64,000 bases of DNA. Origin: Orlajensenia sp001423545 (GTDB taxonomy: Bacteria > Actinomycetota > Actinomycetes > Actinomycetales > Microbacteriaceae). Shown here piece by piece: positions 1 to 7,212 of the stretch. The stretch's first letter is position 1. Every line of letters begins with the position of its first letter. Both the position numbers and the translations under genes were made by a program. The DNA lies in assembly GCA_001423545.1 (NCBI GenBank), contig LMOK01000003.1, forward strand, positions 372,001-436,000. The letters run 5' to 3'. Under the pieces are notes generated by a model, which worked only from the letters and a program-made list of their open reading frames with translations, was not told where the DNA came from and searched no databases.

Positions 1-616
1 CTTCTTCGTATCGAAGCCGCTCATTATGCATCGTCTCGACAATCGGTCGCCCCAATGTGTACGAGCGAATGGCAACCTCGAGGCTTTCTCGGCTTGAGTC
101 CGACAGATCTAGCTTCCCGGTCAGACCGACGAGGGGGTCCCTCGCCCGGCCCATGTTTTCCACCTGCAACCCGACTAGTGGGGCCACGGCACGCCTCAAA
201 CGAATCGATCGCGGAATCGAGCTGATCCCATCTTGAGGGCCGTCGATTGCAACGATCAGCTTTCGCGAACGCTGCATGTCCGCCCGAATTAGGTTCACCT
301 GCGACTGAAAATATGGAGCAACCGCCTCAGGAACACAAAGGACGAGGTAGGTCTCCCAGGCTTTCGAGTCCGTTGACGGTAGGGCAGAGGAGACAAGCTG
401 ACTCAGTGACTCCTGGGCCTCTCCCCAACCGCCAACGAGCGCTGAGACACTCTCGTACGGCCAGAACGCAATGATCGAGTAATTGTCTTCCAATACGACA
501 GCATCACTCGGCCACCCCTCGTAGAGACGTCGCGGAACCGGGCGCGCACCTCCGCGCTCTACCAGGGAGGCCAAGGCGGACACAAGGTCCCCGGCAGGAC
601 CCGCTAGCTCATTCAT
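1..616 (-). CDS. Unrecognised protein, 5' part only, partner of the SIR2-like gene
   Basis: An open frame begins at an ATG (616-614) that overlaps the stop of the SIR2-like gene by four bases (ATGA) and stays open for 205 codons to the window edge, so the C-terminus is missing. The product is soluble-looking, with no signal peptide or membrane segment. Tryptophans recur in the first 90 residues, within the short stretches AFWPYES and GGWGEAQ and in KAWETYLVL. I do not recognise it with certainty. Its size, position after a SIR2 effector and the WxxYLVL-like strand recall the middle components of ABC-three-component conflict systems; that is inference. Base composition is clearly less GC-rich than the nrd genes, as in its neighbour. 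Confidence 0.7.
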   Translation of the reverse strand, partial: MNELAGPAGDLVSALASLVERGGARPVPRRLYEGWPSDAVVLEDNYSIIAFWPYESVSALVGGWGEAQESLSQLVSSALPSTDSKAWETYLVLCVPEAVAPYFQSQVNLIRADMQRSRKLIVAIDGPQDGISSIPRSIRLRRAVAPLVGLQVENMGRARDPLVGLTGKLDLSDSSRESLEVAIRSYTLGRPIVETMHNERLRYEE

Positions 617-1986
617 TCTTGGAGTTCCTCGAGAATTTGCGTAAGTTGATTCGAATCGGCAGACATGATGTCCTCTGCAGCGAGGTAACGGATGATTGTC
701 CTTCCCCTTACGATGCTGGAGGAATCAACGGCCCGGACGATGTTCGGCGGTAGGGGCGTGCCTCCTGAGCGTGCGCCAGCCAAGACGTACCAGCGCGGGC
801 GACGATGGTCGGGGACGCGGTCAAGACGGCTGGCAATCGACTGTTCAAGCTGAACGATCCCGAAAGTGCCGGCACCGTGCATTGCCCCCAGAGAAACGGG
901 CTGCCTAGATGACGCGCGTATCGTCACCAGACCCGCATCATCGACCACGACGGAGCCCGCAGATTGCGCTACGAGCCGCCCTATCGCCAGAACAATGTCC
1001 GAGAGCTGTCGACGTTGAATGGCGCCAACGTCAGCCTGATAGGTACCGCTATTTACCCAGGCAGCTCGGAGTTCTCCGAGCCGCTTTAGGTCGAGCTGGG
1101 CGATCGGCTCGAGAACGGCGGAGATGATTGACTCATCGATTCCGTGTTCCTTGGCCAGCACCGTCGCGGCCTCGGTCCAATCAGCAACCTGCCCGCGGAC
1201 TACTCGTCGTGAGAGCTCGGTTATTAGTTCGACCCAGCCGTAGGTGAACGTCGAGACAGTTGATCCCAAAGCCTCAGCAAACTTGTTCTCAGGGTAAGGA
1301 TCAGCAAGATAGTAGGAGTTTCCCGTCGCGCGCGAGAGCTTGTGCGCGCTTTCAGTAAGTACGGCGGCCGGGCTTCCCAGACCTGCGAAGACAACATGCG
1401 GTGCCGTCAAATGCGACTGAGCGACGGCCTCCTCCCAATGGTCGCGCCAATCGGTGTCCAAAGCAGAAGTTCGTAGAACCCAAGTTTCAGGGTCCGCTTC
1501 GGCACTTCGATGCAAATAGGTCAACGACCGGGAGCTCGCGTGGTTGGATTCCTCCGGGCCTTTGATGATTGCGATCGCGTCCGGCCGGCCCATAGTGCTG
1601 AGGGCAATCTGAAATGCTAGGTCAAAATTCAAGGTGACGATGTGCCGGAGTGCGCCTTCAACGAGCAGTGCGGCTGCCAAGTAGTGGCCCGCGTTTGGGT
1701 TGGGACTTCGCCATTCTGCTTGCGGAAGTCGGTCGGTCAATTCTTTTTGAGTACCCGTCTTGACGAATACAGCTTCGGCAAGAGCCGAGAGATCCGAGGG
1801 ATCAGCGCAGTCGCTCTCGGCAATCACACCATCCATTACAAGGCGGTCGTATGCACGCCTCGAATAGTGGGCGCCGGACTGAAAATCGGTCGGACTCTCC
1901 ATCGAGCTGCCGGCACCAGTCACGAGCACAACCATGCCACCGCCTGGAGCAGAGATCGCTTGAAGCAGATCTGACGGCAGTGTCAA
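613..1986 (-). CDS. SIR2-like domain protein, probable NAD-consuming defence effector
   Basis: Residues 20-220 carry the marks of the SIR2 family: a glycine-rich VTGAGSS loop near residue 22, VTLNFD (the TxNxD nucleotide-site motif) near 115, a YLHRS segment where sirtuins have their catalytic His, and a VVFAGLGS strand near 195. The C-terminal 240 residues are unassigned. SIR2 proteins of this kind degrade NAD in anti-phage systems. The chosen start is TTG at 1986 because AAAGGAG lies five bases upstream; an in-frame ATG at 2031 would add 15 residues but has a poor ribosome site. The gene is coupled by ATGA to the next one. Composition unlike the neighbours suggests acquisition. The effector role is inferred from family and context. 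Confidence 0.8.
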   Translation of the reverse strand: MTLPSDLLQAISAPGGGMVVLVTGAGSSMESPTDFQSGAHYSRRAYDRLVMDGVIAESDCADPSDLSALAEAVFVKTGTQKELTDRLPQAEWRSPNPNAGHYLAAALLVEGALRHIVTLNFDLAFQIALSTMGRPDAIAIIKGPEESNHASSRSLTYLHRSAEADPETWVLRTSALDTDWRDHWEEAVAQSHLTAPHVVFAGLGSPAAVLTESAHKLSRATGNSYYLADPYPENKFAEALGSTVSTFTYGWVELITELSRRVVRGQVADWTEAATVLAKEHGIDESIISAVLEPIAQLDLKRLGELRAAWVNSGTYQADVGAIQRRQLSDIVLAIGRLVAQSAGSVVVDDAGLVTIRASSRQPVSLGAMHGAGTFGIVQLEQSIASRLDRVPDHRRPRWYVLAGARSGGTPLPPNIVRAVDSSSIVRGRTIIRYLAAEDIMSADSNQLTQILEELQE

Positions 1987-1997
1987 GTGTTCTCCTT

Positions 1998-2017
1998 TGA
2001 TCCCAACTGATCCCAAC
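1998..2017. repeat. Tandem 10-bp repeat TGATCCCAAC x2
   Basis: Two perfect adjacent copies of TGATCCCAAC (1998-2007 and 2008-2017) sit directly upstream of the ribosome site of the SIR2-like gene. The spacing of one helical turn makes an operator possible; it may also be chance or slippage. Confidence 0.5.
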
Positions 2018-2091
2018 TTCGTACGGCTCATGTTCCCACGGCCGGGTCACCGTCGGCGACTAGTGGGCCCCAAATTGGCGACGAAACGAAA

Positions 2092-2113
2092 GGCGGATGC
2101 CGCAGCATCCGCC
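2092..2113 (-). terminator. Terminator of the nrdHIEF operon
   Basis: GGCGGATGC and GCATCCGCC form a perfect 9-bp stem with a 4-nt loop 26 bases after the nrdF stop. On the minus strand it is followed by TTTCGTTTCG, a broken T-run. It separates the nrd operon from the acquired-looking SIR2 segment. Confidence 0.75.
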
Positions 2114-2138
2114 CTTCATCACACGTACCTTCAGAGAA

Positions 2139-3116
2139 CTAGAAGTCCCAGTCCTCGTCCTCGGTCGACACGGCCTTGCCGATCACGTACGACGAGCCCG
2201 AGCCCGAGAAGAAGTCGTGGTTCTCGTCGGCGTTCGGGGAGAGCGCCGAGAGGATGGCGGGGTTCACATCCGTCACCGTCTTCGGGAACATCGGCTCGTA
2301 GCCCAGGTTCATCAGGGCCTTGTTGGCGTTGTAGTGCAGGAACTTCTTCACGTCTTCGGTGAGACCGACGCCGTCGTAGAGGTCCTGGGTGTACTGCACC
2401 TCGTTGTCGTAGAGCTCGTACATGAGGCTGAAGGTGTAGTCCTTCAGCTCGTCGCGCTCGGCCTGGCTGACCTTCTCGAGGCCCTTCTGGAACTTGTAGC
2501 CGATGTAGTACCCGTGCACGGCCTCGTCACGAATGATCAGACGGATGAGGTCTGCCGTGTTGGTGAGCTTGGCGCGCGACGACCAGTACATGGGCAGGTA
2601 GAAGCCCGAGTAGAACAGGAACGACTCGAGCAGCGTCGAGGCGATCTTGCGCTTCAGCGGGGAGTCGCCCTGGTAGTACTCCATGACGATCGCGGCCTTC
2701 TTCTGAAGGTTCTCGTTCTCCACGCTCCAGCGGAACGCCTCGTCGATCTCCTTCGTCGAGCACAGCGTCGAGAAGATCGACGAGTAGCTCTTCGCGTGCA
2801 CCGACTCCATGAACGCGATGTTCGTGTAGACGGCCTCCTCGTGCGGGGTGATCGCATCCGGAATCAGCGAGACGGCGCCCACGGTGCCCTGGATCGTGTC
2901 GAGCAGGGTGAGACCCGTGAACACGCGCATCGTGAGGGTCTGCTCCTCCTGGGTGAGCGTGTTCCACGACTGGATGTCGTTCGACAGCGGCACCTTCTCG
3001 GGCAGCCAGAAGTTGTTCACGAGGCGGTTCCACACGTCGACGTCTTTGTCGTCCTGGATCTTGTTCCAGTTGATCGCTTCGACGTGCGAGACCAGCTTGA
3101 GCTTGTCGGGGGTCAT
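2139..3116 (-). CDS. nrdF: Class Ib ribonucleotide reductase, beta (radical) subunit NrdF
   Basis: The 325-residue protein is full length for NrdF. It houses the metal-tyrosyl radical cofactor that starts reduction of ribonucleoside diphosphates by NrdE. Visible ligands are D73, E104 and H107 (MESVHA), E164, E198 and H201 (RDEAVHG), with the radical tyrosine Y111 just after the ExxH motif. The acidic and aromatic tail ending in EDWDF is the segment that docks on NrdE. It is the last gene of nrdH-nrdI-nrdE-nrdF, 150 bp after nrdE, the gap holding a repeat and a strong hairpin. Confidence 0.97.
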   Translation of the reverse strand: MTPDKLKLVSHVEAINWNKIQDDKDVDVWNRLVNNFWLPEKVPLSNDIQSWNTLTQEEQTLTMRVFTGLTLLDTIQGTVGAVSLIPDAITPHEEAVYTNIAFMESVHAKSYSSIFSTLCSTKEIDEAFRWSVENENLQKKAAIVMEYYQGDSPLKRKIASTLLESFLFYSGFYLPMYWSSRAKLTNTADLIRLIIRDEAVHGYYIGYKFQKGLEKVSQAERDELKDYTFSLMYELYDNEVQYTQDLYDGVGLTEDVKKFLHYNANKALMNLGYEPMFPKTVTDVNPAILSALSPNADENHDFFSGSGSSYVIGKAVSTEDEDWDF

Positions 3117-3171
3117 GGGGTTCTCTTCTTTCGAAACGGATGCTTCGGGTCGTGTGGTTCGTGCGGGGTGT

Positions 3172-3215
3172 GGTCTCGATACGCGTCGACTTCGTCGGCA
3201 CTACTCGACCAGCGG
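3172..3215. repeat. Dispersed intergenic repeat, family 1, copy a
   Basis: The element begins GGTCTCGATACGCG and ends CTACTCGACCAGCGG, lies between nrdE and nrdF and matches a second copy at 50029-50074. Its middle (GTCGACTTCGTCGGC) is less conserved. Elements of this look are common between genes in Microbacteriaceae. Confidence 0.75.
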
Positions 3216-3222
3216 TGGTGTG

Positions 3223-3259
3223 GTGACGGATGCGGCTCTCGAGGAACCGCATCCGTCAC
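3223..3259 (-). terminator. Intercistronic hairpin between nrdE and nrdF
   Basis: GTGACGGATGCGG and CCGCATCCGTCAC form a perfect 13-bp stem around an 11-nt loop, 8 bases after the nrdE stop. No T-run follows, so it may be a partial terminator or an RNA-processing or stability element that sets the NrdE:NrdF ratio. Confidence 0.6.
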
Positions 3260-3266
3260 CGGAGTA

Positions 3267-5426
3267 TTACAGGGCGCAGGAGACGCACATCTCGAGCTCG
3301 GTGCCCTCGAGGGCCATCTGACGCAGACGGATGTAGTAGATCGTCTTGATCCCCTTCTTCCATGCGTAGATCTGCGCCTTGTTGATGTCGCGCGTGGTCG
3401 CGGTGTCCTTGAAGAACAGCGTGAGCGAGAGGCCCTGGTCGACGTGCTGCGTGGCCGCGGCGTAGGTGTCGATGACCTTCTCGGCACCGATCTCGTAGGC
3501 GTCCTGGTAGTAGTCCAGGTTGTCGTTCGTCATGAACGGCGCCGGGAAGTACACGCGGCCCAGCTTGCCTTCCTTGCGGATCTCGATCTTCGCGGCGATC
3601 GGGTGGATCGACGCGGTCGAGTTGTTGATGTACGAGATCGACCCGGTGGGCGGAACGGCCTGGAGGTTCTGGTTGTAGATGCCGTACTGCTGAACGGATG
3701 CCTTCAGCTCGCGCCAGTCGTCCTGCGTGGGGATGTGCACGCCCGACTGCTCGAACAGCTCCGCACCGCGGGCGGTCGACGGCAGCCACTCGGCATCCGT
3801 GTACTTGTCGAAGAACTCTCCCGACGCGTACTTGCTGTCCTCGAAGCCCACGAAGGTCTCACCGCGCTCCTTCGCGATGTTGTTCGAGGCACGCAGGGCG
3901 TGGAACAGCACCGTGTAGAAGTAGATGTTCGTGAAGTCGATGCCCTCTTCGGAGCCGTAGTAGATGCGCTCACGAGCGAGGTAGCCGTGCAGGTTCATCT
4001 GGCCGAGGCCGATGGCGTGGCTCTTGTCGTTTCCGTCTTCGATCGAGCGGACGGATGCGATGTGGCTCATGTTCGAGACGGCGGTGAGGCCGCGGATGGC
4101 GGTCTCGACGGTGCTGCCGAAGTCGGGCGAGTCCATGGTGAGGGCGATGTTCAGCGAACCGAGGTTGCAGCTGATGTCCTTGCCGATGACGTTGTAGCTG
4201 AGGTCCTCGTTGTAGGTCGTGGGGGTGTTGACCTGGAGGATCTCGCTGCAGAGGTTCGACATGTTGATGCGACCCTTGATGGGGTTCGCCTTGTTCACCG
4301 TGTCTTCGAACACGATGTAGGGGTAGCCGCTCTCGAACTGGATCTCGGCGAGGGTCTGGAAGAACTCACGCGCGTTGATCTTGGTCTTCTTGATGCGCGG
4401 GTCGTCGACCATCTCGCGGTACTTCTCGCTGATCGAGATGTCACCGAAGGGCAGTCCGTAGACCTTCTCGACGTCGTACGGGGAGAACAGGTACATGTCC
4501 TCGCCGTTCTTGGCGAGCTCGAAGGTGATGTCGGGAACGACGACACCGAGCGAGAGCGTCTTGATGCGGATCTTCTCGTCGGCGTTCTCGCGCTTGGTGT
4601 CGAGGAACTTCATGATGTCGGGGTGGTGCGCGCTCAGGTACACGGCTCCGGCGCCCTGGCGGGCACCGAGCTGGTTGGCGTAGCTGAAGCTGTCTTCGAG
4701 GAGCTTCATCACGGGGATGATGCCGCTGGACTGGTTCTCGATCTGCTTGATCGGGGCGCCGGCCTCGCGGATGTTGGAGAGCGAGAGGGCAACGCCGCCG
4801 CCGCGCTTGGAGAGCTGCAGGGCGGAGTTGATGCCGCGCGAGATCGACTCCATGTTGTCTTCGATGCGGAGGAGGAAGCAGGAGACGAGCTCACCGCGCT
4901 GCGCCTTGCCCGTGTTGAGGAACGTGGGGGTGGCCGGCTGGAAGCGGCCGCCGATGATCTCCTCGACGAGGTTCACGGCCAGCTTCTCGTCGCCCTGGGC
5001 GAGACCGAGCGCGGTCATCACGACGCGGTCCTCGAAGCGCTCGAGGTAGCGCTTGCCGTCGAAGGTCTTGAGCGTGTAGCTCGTGTAGTACTTGAACGCG
5101 CCGAGGAAGGTGTCGAAGCGGAACTTCTTCGAGTAGGCGAGGTCGTTGAGCTTCGTGATGAACTCGAACGAGTACTGGTCGAGCACGGCGGCCTCGTAGT
5201 ACTCCTTCTCGACGAGGTAGTCGAGGCGCTCCTTGAGCGAGTGGAAGAACACCGTGTTCTGGTTCACGTGCTGCAGGAAGTACTCCCGCGCAGCTTCGCG
5301 ATCCTTGTCGAACTGGATCTGTCCGTCGTCGCCGTAGAGGTTGAGCATCGCGTTGAGCGAGTGGTAGTCCATGCCCACGCGCGGCGCGTCGATCACGGCT
5401 ACGCCGCTGTCAGTTGCGTTGACCAA
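3267..5426 (-). CDS. nrdE: Class Ib ribonucleoside-diphosphate reductase, alpha (catalytic) subunit NrdE
   Basis: About 719 residues, the usual NrdE length. It reduces ribonucleoside diphosphates to deoxy forms, taking electrons from NrdH. The protein starts close to the conserved MDYHSLNAMLNLY segment and lacks an N-terminal ATP cone, as is typical for class Ib; NLCSEI carries an active-site cysteine, and the C-terminus ends in the redox pair CVSC. The start TTG at 5426 is preferred: it follows GGAAG and trims a basic leader that would read through nrdI. This start lies 28 bases inside nrdI, suggesting translational coupling. Confidence 0.95.
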   Translation of the reverse strand: MVNATDSGVAVIDAPRVGMDYHSLNAMLNLYGDDGQIQFDKDREAAREYFLQHVNQNTVFFHSLKERLDYLVEKEYYEAAVLDQYSFEFITKLNDLAYSKKFRFDTFLGAFKYYTSYTLKTFDGKRYLERFEDRVVMTALGLAQGDEKLAVNLVEEIIGGRFQPATPTFLNTGKAQRGELVSCFLLRIEDNMESISRGINSALQLSKRGGGVALSLSNIREAGAPIKQIENQSSGIIPVMKLLEDSFSYANQLGARQGAGAVYLSAHHPDIMKFLDTKRENADEKIRIKTLSLGVVVPDITFELAKNGEDMYLFSPYDVEKVYGLPFGDISISEKYREMVDDPRIKKTKINAREFFQTLAEIQFESGYPYIVFEDTVNKANPIKGRINMSNLCSEILQVNTPTTYNEDLSYNVIGKDISCNLGSLNIALTMDSPDFGSTVETAIRGLTAVSNMSHIASVRSIEDGNDKSHAIGLGQMNLHGYLARERIYYGSEEGIDFTNIYFYTVLFHALRASNNIAKERGETFVGFEDSKYASGEFFDKYTDAEWLPSTARGAELFEQSGVHIPTQDDWRELKASVQQYGIYNQNLQAVPPTGSISYINNSTASIHPIAAKIEIRKEGKLGRVYFPAPFMTNDNLDYYQDAYEIGAEKVIDTYAAATQHVDQGLSLTLFFKDTATTRDINKAQIYAWKKGIKTIYYIRLRQMALEGTELEMCVSCAL

Positions 5427-5923
5427 AATGCTTCCAATCCTTCGTTGACGGCGGTGACGTCGTCGGGTGTTCCGAATACTTCGAATCGATAGAGGTGCGG
5501 CACGTGGCACTTGGCCGCGATGATGTCCCCGGCGAGGCAGTAGCCCTCGCCGAAGTTGGTGTTGCCTGCGCCGATCACGCCGCGGATCAGCATCCGGTTG
5601 CCCGGATCATTGAGAAAACGGATGACCTGCTTGGGTACTGCGCCGTCCCCGTCTCCCCCGCCATAGGTGGGGAGGACGAGCACGTAGGGTTCGTGCACCG
5701 TCAGCGGAGCGTCCCGCGGGTACAGCGGGATGCGTGCTGCCGGTCGGCCGAGCTTCTGGATGAATCGGTGCGTGTTGCCCGAGACGCTCGAGAAGTAGAC
5801 CAGGTTGACGTGGTCGGATGATGCGGCCGGGTTGTCGGTCGCGGTGTTTCCGTTGCCGGTGACGTCAGCGCCGACGGCGTTCGTGGGGCGGGCCGCAGAA
5901 GGGCTCGCGTTCGTGGTGACCAC
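5399..5923 (-). CDS. nrdI: Flavodoxin-like NrdI, activator of the NrdF cofactor
   Basis: NrdI is a small FMN protein that supplies the oxidant for assembling the dimanganese-tyrosyl radical of NrdF. The FMN loop (YFSSVSGNTHRF) lies near residue 50 and the second flavin loop (LPTYGGGDGDG) near 95. About 40 residues of Ala/Asn/Thr-rich sequence precede the domain. AAGGAGG abuts an ATG at 5929 but stands six bases before a GTG at 5923, so the GTG is preferred. The 3' end overlaps nrdE by 28 bases. Confidence 0.93.
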   Translation of the reverse strand: MVTTNASPSAARPTNAVGADVTGNGNTATDNPAASSDHVNLVYFSSVSGNTHRFIQKLGRPAARIPLYPRDAPLTVHEPYVLVLPTYGGGDGDGAVPKQVIRFLNDPGNRMLIRGVIGAGNTNFGEGYCLAGDIIAAKCHVPHLYRFEVFGTPDDVTAVNEGLEAFWSTQLTAA

Positions 5924-5996
5924 CGGCATCCTCCTTGTTCTCCGGTGACGCGGATATTCGATTGCTGCGTCGATACCGAGGAACGGATGCGGCGGA

Positions 5997-6230
5997 TCAG
6001 GCCAGGCGCGAAGCCAGCTCGCTGATCTTGTCGGGGCGGAAGCCCGACCAGTGGTCCTCATCCGTGATGACGACCGGGGCCTGCAGGTAGCCGAGTTCCT
6101 TGACGGCGGCCAGAGCGTTCTCATCGACCGAAAGGTCGAGAACCTCGTACTCAACGCCCTTGGCGTCGAGAGCGCGGTACGTGGCCGTGCACTGAACACA
6201 CGAAGGCTTCGTGTAGACCGTTACCGTCAT
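5997..6230 (-). CDS. nrdH: Glutaredoxin-like NrdH redoxin
   Basis: The 77-residue protein has the active site CVQC at residues 11-14 and the WSGFRPD motif near 60 that marks NrdH and its use of thioredoxin reductase rather than glutathione. It is the electron donor for NrdE. AAAGGGG lies about 8 bases before the ATG at 6230. It is the first gene of the operon, directly downstream of the NrdR boxes; 66-73 bp separate it from nrdI depending on the nrdI start. Confidence 0.95.
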   Translation of the reverse strand: MTVTVYTKPSCVQCTATYRALDAKGVEYEVLDLSVDENALAAVKELGYLQAPVVITDEDHWSGFRPDKISELASRLA

Positions 6231-6280
6231 TTCTCTGACCCCTTTTGGCTCGTTCTGAGTTGTTGTCTTGCTGTACTTCA

Positions 6281-6328
6281 ATACTACATCTAGTGCTTCC
6301 CTAAAGGAACGCCCACAAGATGCAGTAG
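6281..6328 (-). promoter_or_regulatory. Pair of NrdR boxes upstream of nrdHIEF
   Basis: Two 16-bp sites, ATACTACATCTAGTGC (6281-6296) and CCACAAGATGCAGTAG (6313-6328), fit the actinobacterial NrdR box pattern. Their centres are 32 bp apart, three helical turns, the usual arrangement. NrdR is an ATP-cone repressor of ribonucleotide reductase genes; its own gene is not in the window. Confidence 0.85.
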
Positions 6329-6342
6329 TTACATCCGTGTAG

Positions 6343-6427
6343 TTCTCCACAGGTAATTCACCTGTTTTCAACAGGCCCGCGGATGCGGATCGGCTTGTTT
6401 CCGGCCTTCGCGAGAGAGTTATTCACA
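6343..6427. promoter_or_regulatory. Overlapping palindromes and DnaA-box-like sites upstream of the NrdR boxes
   Basis: TTCTCCACA (6343-6351) and TTATTCACA (6419-6427) each differ from the DnaA box TTATCCACA at one position. ACAGGT (6349-6354), ACCTGT (6360-6365) and CCTGTT/AACAGG (6361-6366/6370-6375) form two overlapping, mutually exclusive inverted repeats between them. DnaA control of ribonucleotide reductase is known in other bacteria; here it is only a possibility. Confidence 0.4.
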
Positions 6428-6441
6428 GCCCCCACTTTGGG

Positions 6442-6600
6442 AATTCCACGTGTTGTGGAATTGCACCGGGCGTGTCGCGCCATGTTGCCGCGTAGTGCTG
6501 CTTCGGCGCCCGACCCCTACATGTTGTGTTGTGCTGCACACTCTTCCACCACCCACCGACACTGAGCGGGCACGACGCGCGGGGGTGTTTGGGGGGGGGT
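6442..6600. other. Gene-free stretch with an 8-bp inverted repeat and a long G-run
   Basis: Between the nrd promoter and the ArsR promoter no convincing gene is seen. AATTCCAC (6442-6449) and GTGGAATT (6455-6462) form a perfect inverted repeat with a 5-bp spacer, a good operator shape. Near 6579-6616 are G-runs of five, nine and four, the nine at 6591-6599, so a G-quadruplex is possible and replication slippage likely. Confidence 0.5.
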
Positions 6601-6640
6601 GGCGCCCTGGGGACATCCGATTGCACCATCCCGCCAGTTC

Positions 6641-6701
6641 TCAACCGAAGGGTTGACGATGGCGCCGCATGCGCGTACGGTGTCGTAAACCAAGCGGTTG
6701 A
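6641..6701 (+). promoter_or_regulatory. Sigma-A-type promoter with two ArsR-type operators
   Basis: TTGACG (6653-6658) and TACGGT (6676-6681) are separated by 17 bp and give a credible housekeeping promoter. TCAACC-GAAG-GGTTGA (6641-6656) overlaps the -35 and TAAACC-AAGC-GGTTGA (6686-6701) covers the expected start site; both are followed by CGAT. The arrangement suggests autorepression by the ArsR protein encoded just downstream. Confidence 0.7.
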
Positions 6702-6727
6702 CGATAAACGAAGGCGGCACAGAAGAC

Positions 6728-7201
6728 ATGAGCACGACGAACACAGCGCACGCACTGGACGACCAGCGGCTCACCCAGGTGTTCAGTGCGCTCGCCGATC
6801 CGACGCGGCGCGACATCGTCGTGCGGCTCTCGGTCGGCGACGCCACCGTGGGCGAGCTCGCCGAGCCGTACGCCGTGTCGGTGCAGGCCGTCTCGAAGCA
6901 CCTGCGGGTGCTCGAGGATGCCGGCCTGGTGAGCCGCGACGGCGACGGATTCCGCTCCCGCCGCCACCTGGAGGCCGAGGTGTTCGACATGATGACCGCC
7001 TGGATCGAGAAGTACCGCCGTACCGCCGAGGGCCGGTTCCGCCGCCTCGACGCCGTGCTCGCCGAGATGGGCGAGGCCGAGGCTGCCGAGGGCGCGGGCG
7101 GCGCGGCCGCGGCATCCGTCGCCCGAGACTCCGGGGGACCCTCCCCCACCACCCGCACGACAAGCACGACCGACACCACCACCACCACCACCGATAAGTA
7201 A
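6728..7201 (+). CDS. ArsR-family transcriptional repressor
   Basis: A winged helix-turn-helix occupies residues 10-90: ALADPTRRDIV is the typical ArsR first-helix block, and VQAVSKHLRVLEDAGLV holds the recognition helix. No metal-binding cysteines are present, so it belongs to the non-metal group usually paired with SRPBCC genes. The last 40 residues are Ala/Gly- then Thr-rich and probably disordered. The ATG at 6728 is chosen; a TTG at 6698 would add ten residues. It is 11 bp upstream of the SRPBCC gene and very likely represses both. Confidence 0.88.
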   Translation: MSTTNTAHALDDQRLTQVFSALADPTRRDIVVRLSVGDATVGELAEPYAVSVQAVSKHLRVLEDAGLVSRDGDGFRSRRHLEAEVFDMMTAWIEKYRRTAEGRFRRLDAVLAEMGEAEAAEGAGGAAAASVARDSGGPSPTTRTTSTTDTTTTTTDK

Positions 7202-7212
7202 GGAGCACCACC

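Noticed and set aside
2097..5492. Very long open frame on the plus strand opposite nrdF-nrdE (1131 codons)
   Set aside because: It is the antisense shadow of two certain genes at high GC, with Val/Leu/Arg/Asp-rich composition and no recognisable domain.
6343..6427. Replication origin because of the two DnaA-box-like sites
   Set aside because: Only two imperfect boxes, no dnaA, dnaN or AT-rich unwinding element; regulatory use is likelier.
6526..7197. Plus-strand frame ending in a polyhistidine stretch
   Set aside because: The histidines come from the ACC-repeat that encodes the Thr-rich tail of ArsR in another frame.
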